64,000 bases of DNA from Tillandsia leiboldiana (GCA_029204045.2 JAQNDB010000575.1:1-64000), one strand, 5' to 3'. Positions 41,525 through 53,497 are shown, counted from the stretch's first letter. Translations and numbers: made by a program. The notes: generated from the letters alone by a model not told the origin.

Positions 41525-42605
41525 CAGGTACTTATTTCATATATATTTTTTTTCCCTTCTTGCCTTCCCTTCCCTTGCCTACATAGAAGCACCGTTTGGG
41601 CCGGAGCAACCCGACCCTACCAGACCCTTGCGAGCCCTCCTGCCTTTAGCCCTACCTTTCGTCTCGTCGACCGTTCCGGTCTAGTGTGCTTACGGGCGAG
41701 GAAGCAAATCTAACCTTAGTGATTTGCATACCGGTGCGTGAATTGCACAGTCTCCGATGCACGAATTTCTGCCTTCCCGATCCGATACCTAGGTGTTTGG
41801 TTAGGAACGACCCCTAGGACGGTTTGTGTTCACGAGAGAGCGCAGGGTATTGGCATAGTGGTTTGGAGCTCGGGTGGGTTTCACACAGTTGAGTCTCGTT
41901 GTTTCGGTTATTAGTCGTACGCACTCTGGTTTTCGGGATCGTTGTTAGTGCAGGGTTAGCCGAGGTCATGACTTCGGCCGTGGGCCTGGTGTTTCAATGG
42001 AACCAGAGTGCTCGGATCAGTACAGTGGTTAAAGGTTAAATCACTATTCTTGCCGGATTCGTCCAGCTGATGGCACAGCAGTAGAGGACTGCTATTCTTG
42101 CACTGGCCTCACAGTTTGCGTAGAGGTTGAGCAAGTTGTTGATCCTTCAGTGTCCCCGTGTCGCAATTCAACGGCCCATGGACCCGAGGGTAACCCTGTT
42201 TTGGGACGGATGCAAATTGACCCCACCCTTGCACGGATTTTGTGGATCGACGTGGACTCGCCTATGTGTTAGTCATGGTGATGGTTACGACCGCGAGGCG
42301 GTAGTAATCCTTGATAAAGGTTATGTTTTTGGCACTGAGATTGTGTTGGGAGGTATGTGATATACCTTCCAATAAGAATTTCGTCCCCAACTTGTTGTTG
42401 GCGACAAACCTTTGGTATTCCGCTGTTCTTTTGGTAAGCACGTTGGCTGCAGGCAACGGACTGTCGAGAGAACTGAGGAAGTACTCTGCCCTGTAGTGGG
42501 GAGTATCAGATTGGGTCTAAATGGGTAGCCTTAGAGTTGTAAATACCTTGCGACTGACCTGTAGCCCCCGATTAAGCTTTTGAGCATTCTCATAATGTAT
42601 GACTT
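41525..42605 (+). other. Non-coding middle of G5
   Basis: About 1.1 kb with no recognisable coding sequence takes the place of capsid, protease, RT and RNase H. It starts with a T-rich run containing TATATATTTTTTTT near 41540. I see no match to the other elements in this window. Confidence 0.6.
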
Positions 42606-43637
42606 CAGGCTGTGAGAGTGACGGTGTCTTGCGGTTCCGTGGGCGGTTCTGTGTACCGGATTCGCCGGAATTGAAGGAGGAGTTTCTGACAGAGGCACAC
42701 CGCGCCCCTTATGCGGCGCATCCGGGGGGGGGGGGGGCACGAAGATGTACAGGGACCTCAAGCAGACCTTTTGGTGGCCCAAGTTGAAGGGGGATGTGAC
42801 ACGACACGTTGCTCACTGCCTGGTATGCCAGCAGATAAAGGCAGAGCATCAGCGGCCTGCAGGAAGATTTCAGCCCTTACCGGTGCCGATGTGGAAGTGG
42901 GATCAGATCACTATGGACTTCGTCACCGGGTTCCCACGTTCACAGCAGGGGCACGACCCGATCGGGGTCATTGTGGACTGGCTAACCAAGGCAGCTCTTT
43001 TCCTACCCATCCACACAACCTGGACCAGAGAGCAGTTGGCTCAAGTCTACCTCAGCGAGATCGTGAGACTGCACGGAGTGCCGGCATCGATCACCTCGGA
43101 TAGAGACACCCGCTTCGTCTCGAAGTTTTGGCAAAGTCTACAGCAAGCCCTGGGGACCAAGCTACACTTCAGCGCAGCTTTCCACCCTCAGACGGACGGA
43201 CAGTCGGAGCGAGTAATTCAGACCCTCCAGGACCTGCTGCGCGCCTGTGTACTTGACTGGGGAGTCGGTTGGGCGCGCTACCTACCCCTCGTGGAATTCG
43301 CCTACAACAATAGCTACCAGGCCAGCATCCAGATGGCACCCTACGAAGCTTTGTATGGGAGACGCTGCCGATCCCCGATCTGTTGGGACGACTTAGGGGA
43401 AACGGAAATTCCTGGGACCCGACTTGGTGGAAGAGACTGAGGAGAAGGTGCGCCTCATCAGGCGGCGGTTGCTGACCGCCCAAAGCCGACAGAAGAGCTA
43501 CGCAGACCGACGGCGCCGCGATTTGGAATTTCAAGTGGGGGAAACACGTGTTCTTACGAGTCTCGCCATCCAAAGGGATCAGGCGTTTCGGGCTGAAGGG
43601 CAAGTTGAGCCCACGGTTTGTGAGGCCTTTTGAGATC
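42606..43637 (+). pseudogene. pol: Integrase of G5, near-intact core
   Basis: The stretch begins with FRGRFCVPDSPELKEEFLTE, passes a run of ten or more G near 42726 that breaks the frame, and then is open from 42745 to 43440. The HHCC-like finger (HVAHCLVC) and the catalytic triad are present: VIVDWLTKAALF, ITSDRDTRFVSKFW, and the Glu in QTDGQSERVIQTL. VEFAYNNSYQASIQMAPYEA follows. After DDLGE a frameshift near 43405 moves the C-terminal part to other frames (EETEEKVRLIRRRL, KSYADRRRRDLEF). The core may be functional if the G-run length is a sequencing error. Confidence 0.85.
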
Positions 43638-43967
43638 TTGGAGCGCATAGGCCCGGTGGCGTACCGCCTTGCCCTACCCCCTAACCTCGACCGGGTCCAC
43701 AACGTCTTCCACGTGTCCATGCTCCGGAAATACCTATCCGACCCGTCACACGTGTTGGACGTCTCCACATTCGAGCTCAAGGAGGATCTAAGCTTCGAGG
43801 AAACCCCCGCGCGTATCCTAGCAAGGGAAAGCAAAGCACTGCGGAACCGAGTCATCCCCTACGTGAAGGTGCTCTGGAGCAACCAGGAAGAACGAGAAGC
43901 AACATGGGAGCTGGAATCTAAGATGAGGGAGTGCTACCCCGACCTCTTCACCACCACCCGGGTTTGA
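43548..43967 (+). pseudogene. pol: Integrase C-terminus and chromodomain-like module of G5
   Basis: Open to a stop at 43967. VHNVFHVSMLRKYLSDPSHV is followed by FELKEDLSFEETPARILARE and then IPYVKVLWSNQEEREATWEL and MRECYPDLF, the chromodomain-like end typical of chromoviruses. In the family this module guides insertion toward heterochromatin. The upstream integrase frame is out of phase with it. Confidence 0.85.
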
Positions 43968-44003
43968 GTTTCGAGGACGAAACTCGTTTTTAGAGGTGAG
44001 TGG

Positions 44004-46923
44004 TGTAATAACTGCGGCTTTATTTGCCTTTCTAGACCTTCTTTTAAAATTCTTGTAAATCCACTTTTCGACTAAGGGGTCCGGGGGTGAATTATTTTTC
44101 TTTATCTCTGGGCAGACTGTCGGGGCTCGCGGGTATTTTTAGACAATAAAGCTCGCGAAATGGATTTCGGCGGCGCGATCGGATCTGGATTCTGACCCCG
44201 GAATCTCCCAGAATAAATTCCGGAAGTTGGCAGCAGTTCAGGCGACTTACACGTTCTTCGAGGCGGACCGGACCCAGGTTCGCACCCAAACTCATTTCGC
44301 CGAGATTGATTTGTATTTTGGGACTTAGGGTTAAGTTCCCGTGTACGGAGGCGGCTAATATTAATACGTATGTGTTGGGTTTAGTTTTGGAGTTTTCCTA
44401 CCGTTCCTCTCACCCAAACCCTCCTCTTCCCACCGATCGGCGCGAGGCACCGCGGCGGAGCAATCGAGGAACGGGAAGAACACCGCACACCTCCGGAACC
44501 GGGCACGCAAGAACGGGATAATCCTCGTCTCTCCCTCCCTCTTCATCGGCGAGTCGGAGGCGCTTTGGTTCGGTGAGTTTTTTATTATCTTTTTAGCTAG
44601 GGTCTTCTTCCGGATCGTCGCACGGGAAGGGGGGGGGGGGGGGGAAGACGGTTCACCCCGGCCGGCCGCACCACCGCCGTCGCGAGGCACCCTTGCGCGC
44701 AGGGCTAGGGCACCGGGCGTGCGGGTCTGGCACCCGCGCGGGCCCGGGCGCCGCGCGGGGTCATCCGTGCGTGCGGGTCTGGCACCCGCGCGGGCCTGGG
44801 CGCCGCGCGGGGTCGCCCGTGCGTACGGGTCTGGGCGCCCGCGCGGAGCCTGGGCGCCGCGCGGGGTCGCCCGTGCGTGCGGGTCTGGCACCCGCGCGGG
44901 CCTGGGCGCCGCGCGGGGTCGCCCGTGCGTGCGGGCTGGGCGCCCGCGCGGAGCCTGGGCGCCGCGCGGGGCCGCCCGTACGTGCGGGCTGGGCGCCGCG
45001 CAGGGCAGCCCGTGCGTGCGGGCTGGGCGCCCGTGCTGGACCTGGGCGCCGCCGCGGTCAGGGAGCCGTGCGGGCAACACACCGCACGGAGCCTGATACG
45101 CGTGCGGCCATCGCGGCAGCACGGTCGCCGCCGCCTCGGGTTTCCGACTCGGCCGCCGCCGCCGCCGTCGAACCCGGGAGCCCGTTCCACGACGGGACCC
45201 GAGTATCTGTTCTTGTTCCTTGTTTTACGTTGGGTAGTCGCTGACTTCTTCCCGGTGGATCTTTTTGCAGTTTTGGGGAGCGCACCGGGACACGGGGGTT
45301 AGCGCATTGTTCATCGCTCGTAAAGGTGGGTTTTTACTCTTAAGTCTTAACATTTAATTCTATCATGGTGGACGGGGTCATCCATAAGTGTACTTGGGTT
45401 AAACCTGGTAGGGAGGCATCATTTATTCGTCATGGCTTTACGGTGCCCGTGATTAGACATACATATTGGTTCATGTCGCTCTCATGCACGTATGGGAGTA
45501 TGCTGTGATTATATATATACTGTTTCATATAGTTCTCATGCACGTATGGGAGTATGCTGTGATTATATATATACTGTTTCATATAGTTCTCATGCACGTA
45601 TAGGAGTATGCTGTGATTATATATATACTGTTTCATATAGTTCTCATGCACGTATAGGAGTATGCTGTGATTATATATATACTGTTTCATATAGTTCTCA
45701 TGCACGGATATGTTTATGTTATTTCATACGGTTCATACATTGATATATATATATATATGGTTCACGGTTACTATGCTCGGCTGCAACACGCGCACCCGCG
45801 GTTTGGCCACCGCAAAGGGTGTGCTTTTCCGGAAAAGTGGTCCATGACCCGTGTATACCCACAGGACGGCGTGGGGCCTCTTTAGTTGTGGGGCATGTAT
45901 GCGCCAAGGTGTGAGCGGTGCGACCCGTCGGTTTAGTTGTCCGACGTGGGAGCGGTGCGACCCGTCGGTTTAGTTGTCCGACGTGGGAGCGGTGCGACCC
46001 ATTCGGTTTAGTTGTCCGACTTGGGCGCGGTGCGATTCGTCGGTTTAGTTGTCCGACGGGATCGGGTATTGCAGGTTTACAGGTGTTTGATTCTACTTTT
46101 CCCTTGCGGGGAGGGGTGGTTGCTCCGGATAGACTACGGTTGGACGTTTTCTTTACCTGCTTTATTATTATCTTTTATGACTAGTCGCTGACTTCCCACT
46201 TTGCGACAGGGTCCTACAGGGGGGAGAGTTAGGCGACGGCGAGGCCACGGCTAGAGGTGTTGGGTCTCAGGAGACCGGAACAGTATTTTACTCTTTACTT
46301 TCGCATTCCATTTATTATTTGTAGACTGTGGATGGTTCTCGATACCCTCGTGGGGTCGGTGTGGATGTCGGTACGGTGACAACTAAATTGTTTAGTTTTC
46401 TTTACATCTCTGTGGGCCGCTTTGGAAAATAAAATAGCAAATAAAAGAACAGATTGCGAAAACTACTATTTCAAAATTCGGGTGTCGTGTGGGCACCGTT
46501 TTCAAAACCTTGTGGATTTATGGTTTGCGAAAATGGATTTCAAAACCTAAGTGTCGTGTGGGCACTGTTTTCAAACCCCTGAGTTTATGTTGCTTTCGAA
46601 AAAGGGTTTTCAAAATATGGGTGCCGGGTGGGCGCCGTTTCAACAATTGTGGGTTTTATCCTTTCAAACTAATCGGCCGTTAGTTTATTCTGCACCTTGT
46701 GAATGGTTATACGTTTGGTTTGTTGTGATTGAATGTTTACTCGTTATTGAACATTGTACAAACCGCGACGCCGTGCATATACAGGGGAGACTCTGTCCGT
46801 TTGTAGAGTGATCCTGTATATGCGGCGGATCTGGGTACGCGCCGGGGAAGAAGGTTTTCAAAAAAAAAAATACATACCCTTTTGTAATCCGTTTCCGCTA
46901 AATTAATCCCCCGGGGCGTGACA
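44004..46923 (+). repeat. 3' LTR of G5
   Basis: It starts TGTAATAACT after a GAGGACGAAACTCG block and an AGAGGTGAGTGG stretch, and ends GTGACA. Same internal plan as the 5' LTR: GC array 44692-45050, 54-bp units 45480-45700, 36-bp units 45915-46058, hairpin 46769-46827. No gene is present. Confidence 0.95.
46769..46827 (+). other. Conserved LTR hairpin (G5 3' LTR)
   Basis: Identical to 40056-40114. Confidence 0.82.
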
Positions 46924-47597
46924 GGCCCCTGCGCTGTCCCGCGCAGGTGCGTGTTCCCAATGCGCGCCAGACGCGCGCATTCCAGCGTCCGTACGCCGCC
47001 TCGAGCCGCGCGCCACCTCGGGATCCGCGCCACACCTCGAAAAACGTGCTGCGATGCCTCGAAAAACGCGCAACTCAACCGGGCTCCAAACCAAACAAGT
47101 AAATAGTCCATTCCTAGCGATTTCGCGCGCTGAATCCAAAAACGATGTCCATTTTTCCAAATTCTGAACCGAAAATTGCGGAGTGCCCCCGGATAGCCAA
47201 CTTGATCCGATTTCCACGCCGGGCCCAATTCTGAAGTCCGATTTGCCAAATTGCAACTCTAAAAATTCCCGAAGGCAACCGGAGGGGTAATCTTTTATCC
47301 AAACTTCGCCCGGAGTCCAAATTTGACATCTGCGTCACGCGAAACCACTTCCAAACACTCGACGGGTCCTCCAATTTTCCACGGGATCTCCTTTTAAGCC
47401 CAAGGTCCAACACTTGTGTCCAAATTGCGCACAAACACCACCGACACATCACGCAGGCCTCCAGTGATGCAAACTAAAACCCGAATTGCACCACAAATCC
47501 ATTTCTCGGGCCCGACATGCGCACAAACACTCCCAACGGCCACCAAAAGCTGCCCAACAACCAGCAAACTCTACGCGGGGGATTCCGGGACCTCACA
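46924..47597 (-). repeat. U3 head of a family X LTR (X2)
   Basis: On the minus strand it starts TGTGAGGTCCCGG at 47597 and runs to the G5 edge. It shares CCGAAGGCA, CCAAACTTCG and GCGCACAAAC blocks with X1. It lies inside the G6 LTR, and CTAGT (47598-47602) would be the target-site copy. Confidence 0.7.
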
Positions 47598-49999
47598 CTA
47601 GTACAATGTTCAAACACAGCCAACAGTTCAATCACAACAGCTCAATCATTCACACATGCGCCAAAATTGCATAACTCACGGCCGATCAGTTTGAAAGCAT
47701 AAAACCACAATTGTTGAAAACGGCGCCCACCCGGCACCAAGTTTTGAAAACCAGTTTTGAAATTAACATAAAACCACAGGGTTTGAAAATAGTGCCCACA
47801 CGGCACTTGGGTTTTGAAAGCCATTTTCGTAATTCATAAATCCACAGAGTTTTGAAAGATGGTGCTCACACGACACCCAAGTTTTAAAAACCAGTTTTCG
47901 CAATCTTTTCCTTTTATTTTTTTTTGTTTTCTCTTTTCACAAAACGGCCTCCAGAACGGAAAGAAAGTGCAATAACGTAAATATAAGATGTGCCGACATC
48001 CACACTGACCCCACGAGGGTATCGAGAACCACACGGTAACTACAAGAGTAAATGGAAAGCGAAATAAAGGAGGAAGTACAATACGGGGTCTCCTGGGACC
48101 CAAAGCTCCAGTCTCGGCCTCACCGTCGCCTAAATCTCCCCCCCGGAAGGACCCTGTCACAAAGTGGGAAGTCAGCGACAAATAGTAGTAAAAAGGAATG
48201 CAGGAAAAATAAGTGCGCCCAACCGTAATCTATCCGGAGCAACCACTCCCCCAAACGGGAACAAGACCTCGCACACCTGCACAACCTAATCCAGGCACCT
48301 ACCCCGGCATCCCCACCGAGCACCTACCTCGGTAAACCATGTCGGGCACCTACCCCGACGGGTCGCACCGCTCGCACCTCGGCGCCTCAAACCCCCCACC
48401 TGCGGGGGCCCCCACTATGTCACCTCGTGGGTTTACACGGGTCATGGACCACTTTTCCGAAAAAGCGTACCCTTTGCGGTGGCCAAATCGCGGGTGCGCG
48501 TGCTGCTGCCTCGAGCAAAGTAACCGACAATACCAATAGTACTCAGAAATAAAACCATAACCGCTATCACGTTAGCAACATAAATGTATAATCAAGAGTA
48601 AGCACGTCAACCGCTATCATGTTAGTAACATCAAGTATAATCAAGAGTAAAAACGACCGCCAGAAACCGACGCTAAACACTAAGCCAAAAAGACCCACCT
48701 CAACCACGAAGGATAAGACGTGCGGGAGCTCCAACAGAAAAATATCTTCGCCTTGAGCCCGCAAGCTGCAATAAGAGTTATCATTAGGTACAATTCGTCG
48801 TCGTGGTCAAAAACACTCAAAAACGAGGCGAAACGGGCCAAAAACGGAGTTTCTGGGTTCTTTTCGGAACCCTGGTGCACGGAACCAGGCGTGGACCGGG
48901 TCCACGGCAGCAGGCGGACGCGGCGCAGGCCGGGAGCACACTGCAGCAGTGGACCAGGCGCCTTGGGCCAGGCCGCGCATGGGTGCGGGCGCGCGCCGGG
49001 TCCATGGCCCCCCGCTGCGGTGGCGAGCGCCGGGTGCACGCCCGGGGAGTGCACCGCGCGGCCTGGCGCACCGCTATGTGCACCGGGTCTGCGCCCCCGG
49101 GCCGCGAGGGCGTGCGCCGGGTGCACGCTGGTCCGGTGGACCGCGCGGCCTGGCGCACAGCTTTGTGCGCCGGGTCTGCGGCCCCGGGCCGCAACGGTGT
49201 GCCCCGGGTGCACGCGGGCGTGTGGACCGCGGCCAGAAAACCCCAAAAAGTGAACAGTGCGCGCTCATTTTCAGCTCCGGTTGCGACCCCGCGATCACGG
49301 CGACTCCGGCGATGACCCCGTGAACACGGTGACGGCGGCGGCGGCCTCCCGTTTAACCACGGCGGCGGCGGCCTCCCGTTTGGTCCCCAAACACGCCTCG
49401 CATGCGACACGACACGAAAGAAAACCCACACCGAAAAGAACCGGAAAGACCCGAACCGCTCACCTCATTTTCGCCGGTAAGGGAGGAAGGAGGAGGATCG
49501 TCCCGCTCTCGTTCGCCGGATTCCGCAGGATGTTCCTTCTCCCCGTCTCGTCGCCTCGGTTCTTCACGCCAACCGATGAAGGGGGAAAACTAGGGCTCGG
49601 GTTTTCTTGCGCGAGACCTAACGCACAAGGGAAACTAGGAGTGGGAAAAAGCCCTAAGTCCCAAACTCAAAATTAATTAATTAATTAGTCGTTTGGGCGC
49701 AAACCGAAGTCCGACTTGCCTCGAAAAGCGTGCCAAATGCCCGACCACTTAATTGAAGCACCCAAAACTGCTAGTAACCTTCAGAAATTAATTCTGGGAG
49801 ATTCCGGAGTCGGAATTCAGATCCGATCGCGTCGCCGTTCTCCGTTTCGCGAGCTCTAGTGCCTAAAAATATCCGCGAGCCCCGACGGTCTGTCCAGAAA
49901 AAGTGTATTATTAATCCAACCGCCGGACCGCTAAGGGGGATACGTAATAAATAAATAAATAAATAAAATCCAAAATACAATTTAAGAGCGGTTACTACA
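47598..49999 (-). repeat. 3' LTR of G6, end lost
   Basis: It starts TGTAGTAACC at 49999 after the GAGGACGAAACTTG block and runs to GAACATTGTAC near 47603, where X2 begins. The hairpin and final 170 bp expected from G5 are not present. It contains GTGTGGGCACC units (47880-47700) and a GC-rich part (49400-48880). No gene is present. Confidence 0.85.
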
Positions 50000-50036
50000 C
50001 CACTCACCTCTTAAAAACAAGTTTCGTCCTCGAAAC

Positions 50037-50399
50037 TTAATCCTGGGTCGCGGTGAAAAGATCGGGGTAGCACTCCCTCATTTTTGACTCCAACTCCCAA
50101 GTTGCTTCTCGCTCCTCATGGTTGCTCCAGAGCACCTTCACGTAGGGGATGGCTCGATTTCGTAGTGTTTTACTTTCCCTTGCTAGGATCCGCACCGGGG
50201 TTTCCTCGAAGCTCAGGTCCTCCTTAAGTTCGAGGGTAGAGACGTTCAGAACATGCGATGAGTCGGAAGGGTATTTCCGGAGCATCGAAACGTGGAACAC
50301 GTCATGGACTCGGTCGAGGCTAGGCGGTAGGGCAAGGCGGTAAGCCACTGGGCCAATGCGCTCCAGGATCTCGAATGGCCCCACAAACCGTGGGCTCAA
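50037..50399 (-). pseudogene. pol: Integrase C-terminus and chromodomain-like module of G6
   Basis: Open frame of 120 codons ending about 37 bp before the LTR. RFVGPFEILERIGPVAYRL and VHDVFHVSMLRKY lead to ELKEDLSFEETPVRILARE, then IPYVKVLWSNHEEREATWEL and MRECYPDLF. This is the chromodomain-like end of Tekay-type elements. A frameshift near 50410, after VLLRVSPSKG, separates it from the integrase core. Confidence 0.87.
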
Positions 50400-50407
50400 C
50401 TTACCTC

Positions 50408-51290
50408 TCAGTCCGAAACGCTTGATCCCTTGGATGGCGAAACACGCAAGAGCACGTGATCGCCCACTTGGAATTTCAGTTCGCGGCGCCTACGGTCTGC
50501 GTAGCTTTTCTGTCGACTCTGGGCGGTTAGTAGGCGCTGTCTGATGAGTCGTATCTTTGCTTCAGTTTCTTCCACCAAGTCGGGTCCCAAGAACTTCCGT
50601 TCACCCAAGTCGTCCCAACAGATCGGGGACCGACAACGTCTTCCATATAAGGCTTCGAAAGGTGCCATCTGTATGCTGGCCTGGTAGCTGTTGTTGTAGG
50701 CGAATTCCACGAGGGGCAGGTAGCGTGACCAACTGACTCCCCAGTCAAGTACACAGGCGCGTAGCAGGTTCTCTAGGGTCTGTATCACCCATTCGGACTG
50801 TCCGTCTGTCTGAGGGTGGAAGGACGTGCTAAACTGCAGTCTGGTCCCCAATGCCTGCTGTCGACTCTGCCAAAATTTTGAGACAAATCGCGTGTCTCTG
50901 TCCGAGGTAATAGATGCTGGAACTCCATGTAATCTCACGATCTCGCTGAGGTAAACTTGGGCCAGTCGATCCCAGGTCCACATCGTATGAATTGGCAAGA
51001 AGTGCGCTGACTTGGTTAAACGGTCCACTATGACCCAGATCGTGTCGTGGCCCTGCTGTGAGCGTGGGAACTCGGTGACAAAATCCATGGTGATTCGATC
51101 CCACTTCCATTCTGGTACTGGTAACGGCTGTAGTTTTCCTGCGGGTCGCTGATGTTCCGCCTAAACCTGTTGACATACCAAGCAGTAGGCTACGTATCGT
51201 GTCACATCCATCTTCAGTTTTGGCCACCCGAAGGTCTGCTTGAGGTCCCTGTACATCTTCGTGCCTCCGGGGCATAAGGGGCGCGGTGTG
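50408..51290 (-). pseudogene. pol: Integrase of G6
   Basis: The catalytic core is open from 51088 to 50408: VIVDRLTKSAHFLPIHT, ITSDRDTRFVSKFW, and HPQTDGQSEWVIQTL hold the D, D and E. The N-terminal zinc-finger part is damaged. A small deletion near 51275 shifts the frame and a TAG stop at about 51165 follows the CLVCQQV block. The region downstream (EETEAKIRLIRQRLLTAQSR) is intact. Confidence 0.87.
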
Positions 51291-52000
51291 CTTCTGCCAA
51301 GATTTCCTCCTTTAATTCTGTCGAATCCGGCACGCAAATCCGCCCGCGGAAATGTAGGGTGCCGTCGTCTTCCACTGAAAAGTCGTTCTCTTGGTCTGGG
51401 GAGATCTTGTCTCGCACGAGCTGCAAGTGAGGGTCGGTCTGTTGCCCTTCCCGAATCTTCTCGAACAGCGTCGGCTTGACTACCAAGGTTAGCAGTCGTG
51501 CCACCGTGCCCGCCGGTACCACTTCCAATTTCATACGCGCAAACTTCGCGATCAAGCTGTCCTGTTCAGTTAACCCGCCTGCAGGTGTCGCTCCTTGCTG
51601 CGCTTTCCTACTCAACGCATCCGCTACCGCGTTGGCCTTCCCGGGGTGGTATTGGATTGACAGGTCGTAATCCTTTAGTAGTTCTAACCACCGTCTCTGT
51701 CGTAGGTTTAGCTCCTTCTGGGTGAACAGGTATTTCAGACTTTGGTGGTCCGAGAATACAGTACAGTGGACGCCGAAGAGGTAGTGCCTCCAGAGCTTCA
51801 AAACGAACACCACTGCGGCCAGCTCCAAGTCGTGCGTCGGATAGTTCTTCTCGTATTCCTTTAGTTGCCTGGAAGCATAGGCTATTACCCTCCCTTGTTG
51901 CATCAACACACCTCCAAGGCCGATCCTTGACGCGTCGCAATACACCTCGTAGTCTTCGCCAGGGGTCGGTAGTACGAGTACTGGTGCTCTGGTCAGCCTT
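51291..52000 (-). pseudogene. pol: RNase H and connection of G6
   Basis: Gypsy RNase H motifs are present: YCDASRIGLGGVLMQQGRVI, DLELAAVVFVLKLWRHYL and FSDHQSLKYLFTQKELNLRQ, giving the catalytic D, E and D. QYHPGKANAVADALSRK ends the domain. A TGA stop at 52000-52002, after the FEELK block, separates it from RT in the same frame. The frame stays open through the linker to integrase. Confidence 0.88.
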
Positions 52001-52002
52001 CA

Positions 52003-53082
52003 CTTTAATTCTTCGAAGCTCTCCTGATATCGGGCCGTCCAAACGAACTTTTCTCCTTTTCGGGTCAACCGGTTCAGAGGGGCGGCTATCTTTGAGAAGC
52101 CCTCGACGAAGCGTCGGTAGTATCCCGCCAGGCCCAAGAAACTGCGGATCTCCGTCACTGTGGTTGGCGGCTGCCAGCTGAGTACCGATTCCACCTTCTT
52201 GGGGTCCACCGCGATCCCTTCCGCCGAAATCACATGTCCTAGGAAGCCCACTTCGCGCAGCCAAAATTCACACTTCTTGAGCTTAGCGAACAGTTTCTGT
52301 TCCCGGAGAGTCTGGAGAATCCTTCGCAAATGGTCCTCGTGCTCCTCATCAGTGGCCGAATAGATCAGGATGTCGTCGATGAAGACCACCACGAACCGGT
52401 CGATGTAGGGCCTAAAGATGTGGTTCATCATATCCATAAACACCGCGGGGGCGTTTGTCAGTCCGAAGGGCATAACCGTGAACTCATAGCGGCCGTACCG
52501 GGTCCGGAAGGCAGTCTTTGGGATGTCCTCGTCCCGAACCCAAAGCTGGTGGTAGCCCGATTGCAGATCAATTTTGGAGAAAACCGTCGCTCCCCGCAGT
52601 TGGTCGAAGAGGTCATCGATTCTGGGCAGGGGGTACTTGTTCTTCACTGTAACCTTGTTGATCCCTCTGTAGTCGATACAGAGTCGTAGACTTCCGTCCT
52701 TCTTTCGCACAAATAGTACTGGCGCACCCCAGGGCGACACGCTTGGTCTGATAAATCCTTTGTCCAAAAGGTCTTCAAGTTGTGCCTTGAGCTCCTTCAA
52801 TTCCACGAAGGCCATACGGTAGGGCGCCTTCGTAATAGGTTGTGTACCCGGTAGGAGTTCGATAGGGAACACCACTTCTCGTTCAGGGGGCATCCCGGGC
52901 AGTTCCGTCGGGAAGACGTTGGGAAAGTCTCTCACCACGGGAATGTCTGACGGCGTCCCCGAGGGTCGAGTGATCAGGTCCACTGATGCCAAGTAGGCCA
53001 CGCACCCACCCTCTACTAATCTTCTGGCTCTTGCCGCTGAGATGACCGCAGGGAAGGTAGTACTTTTGCACGCCAGGTACAC
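52003..53082 (-). CDS. pol: Reverse transcriptase of G6, open 360-codon segment
   Basis: All RT blocks are in one frame. ITKAPYRMAFVELKELKAQL and IRPSVSPWGAPVLFVRKKDG come first, followed by LCIDYRGINKVTVKNKYPLP. IDLQSGYHQL holds a catalytic Asp at residue 172 of the segment, and VVVFIDDILIYS holds the Asp pair at 236-237. CEFWLREVGFLGHVISAEGI and FLGLAGYYRRFVEGFSKIA follow. This copies element RNA into DNA in the family. The segment is bounded by a TAA upstream (near 53107) and a TGA downstream, both in frame, so the full polyprotein cannot be made without readthrough. Confidence 0.9.
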
Positions 53083-53103
53083 GTGCTCAGGGAAACCCGG
53101 TTC

Positions 53104-53320
53104 TTATAGCCGCACTTGCCTTTTCTCGCAGTCGATGAGCGCTCGGTACCTCGAGAGCCAGTCCATGCCCAACACGACGTCGTACTCCTTCAAGGGTATC
53201 ACCACCAAGTCCCACGGGCAAGACAGTCGCCGCCCTAGCCTGATCGGGCAGGCGGCCACGAAGTTAACCGCCTCCAGAGCCCCAGCTGCCATTTGGACCG
53301 TCATCCGATTTGGGGAGAGG
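53104..53320 (-). pseudogene. pol: Protease C-terminal part of G6
   Basis: The block WDLVVIPLKEYDVVLGMDWL followed by IDCEKRQVRL is the second half of a chromovirus aspartic protease. An in-frame TAA ends it near 53107 just before the RT linker. The active-site half is on the far side of the Cassandra element. Open reading beyond 53320 is Cassandra LTR sequence. Confidence 0.85.
53316..53320. other. Target-site copy AGAGG, left of Cassandra
   Basis: Precedes TGTGACACC and recurs at 53897-53901. Confidence 0.93.
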
Positions 53321-53497
53321 TGTGACACCCCCGGAATTTGGATTAGTCCTATATATAAATGATATAATAGGACTAAATCTCTAACCCGGCTATAGCATTT
53401 TGGATGGTAGCAAGATCCATGAGGAACATGAGAGTTAAGCGTGCTAGAGCTAGAGTAGTTCTAGGATGGGTGACCCCCTGGGAAGTGGGGCATCACA
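53321..53497 (+). repeat. 5' LTR of Cassandra
   Basis: TGTGACACC to CATCACA, 177 bp. It includes the 5S-derived segment at about 53402-53488. Confidence 0.93.
53402..53488 (+). promoter_or_regulatory. 5S rRNA-derived segment with Pol III control boxes (5' LTR)
   Basis: AGTTAAGCGTGCTAGAGC matches the A-box region of 5S rRNA, and AGTAGTTCTAGGATGGG then TGACCCCCTGGGAAGT match the intermediate element and C-box region with few changes. The second copy is in the 3' LTR near 53801-53887. It is not a normal 5S gene, since the first third is not 5S-like. Confidence 0.88.

Larger units (their letters stand above)
37299..46923 (+). mobile_element. G5: complete non-autonomous chromovirus derivative
   Basis: Two LTRs (2912 and 2920 bp, about 1 percent different by eye) enclose a PBS, a zinc-knuckle protein, a non-coding middle, an integrase and a chromodomain-like tail. 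Capsid, protease, RT and RNase H are missing. No target-site duplication is found (ATACG before, GGCCC after), and both flanks are family X LTR sequence that partly overlaps in homology, pointing to recombination after insertion. Confidence 0.85.

Noticed and set aside
53402..53488. A genuine 5S rRNA gene
   Set aside because: The 5' third does not match 5S rRNA, the segment is duplicated in two LTRs with a PBS and polypurine tract, so it is the Cassandra-embedded version.
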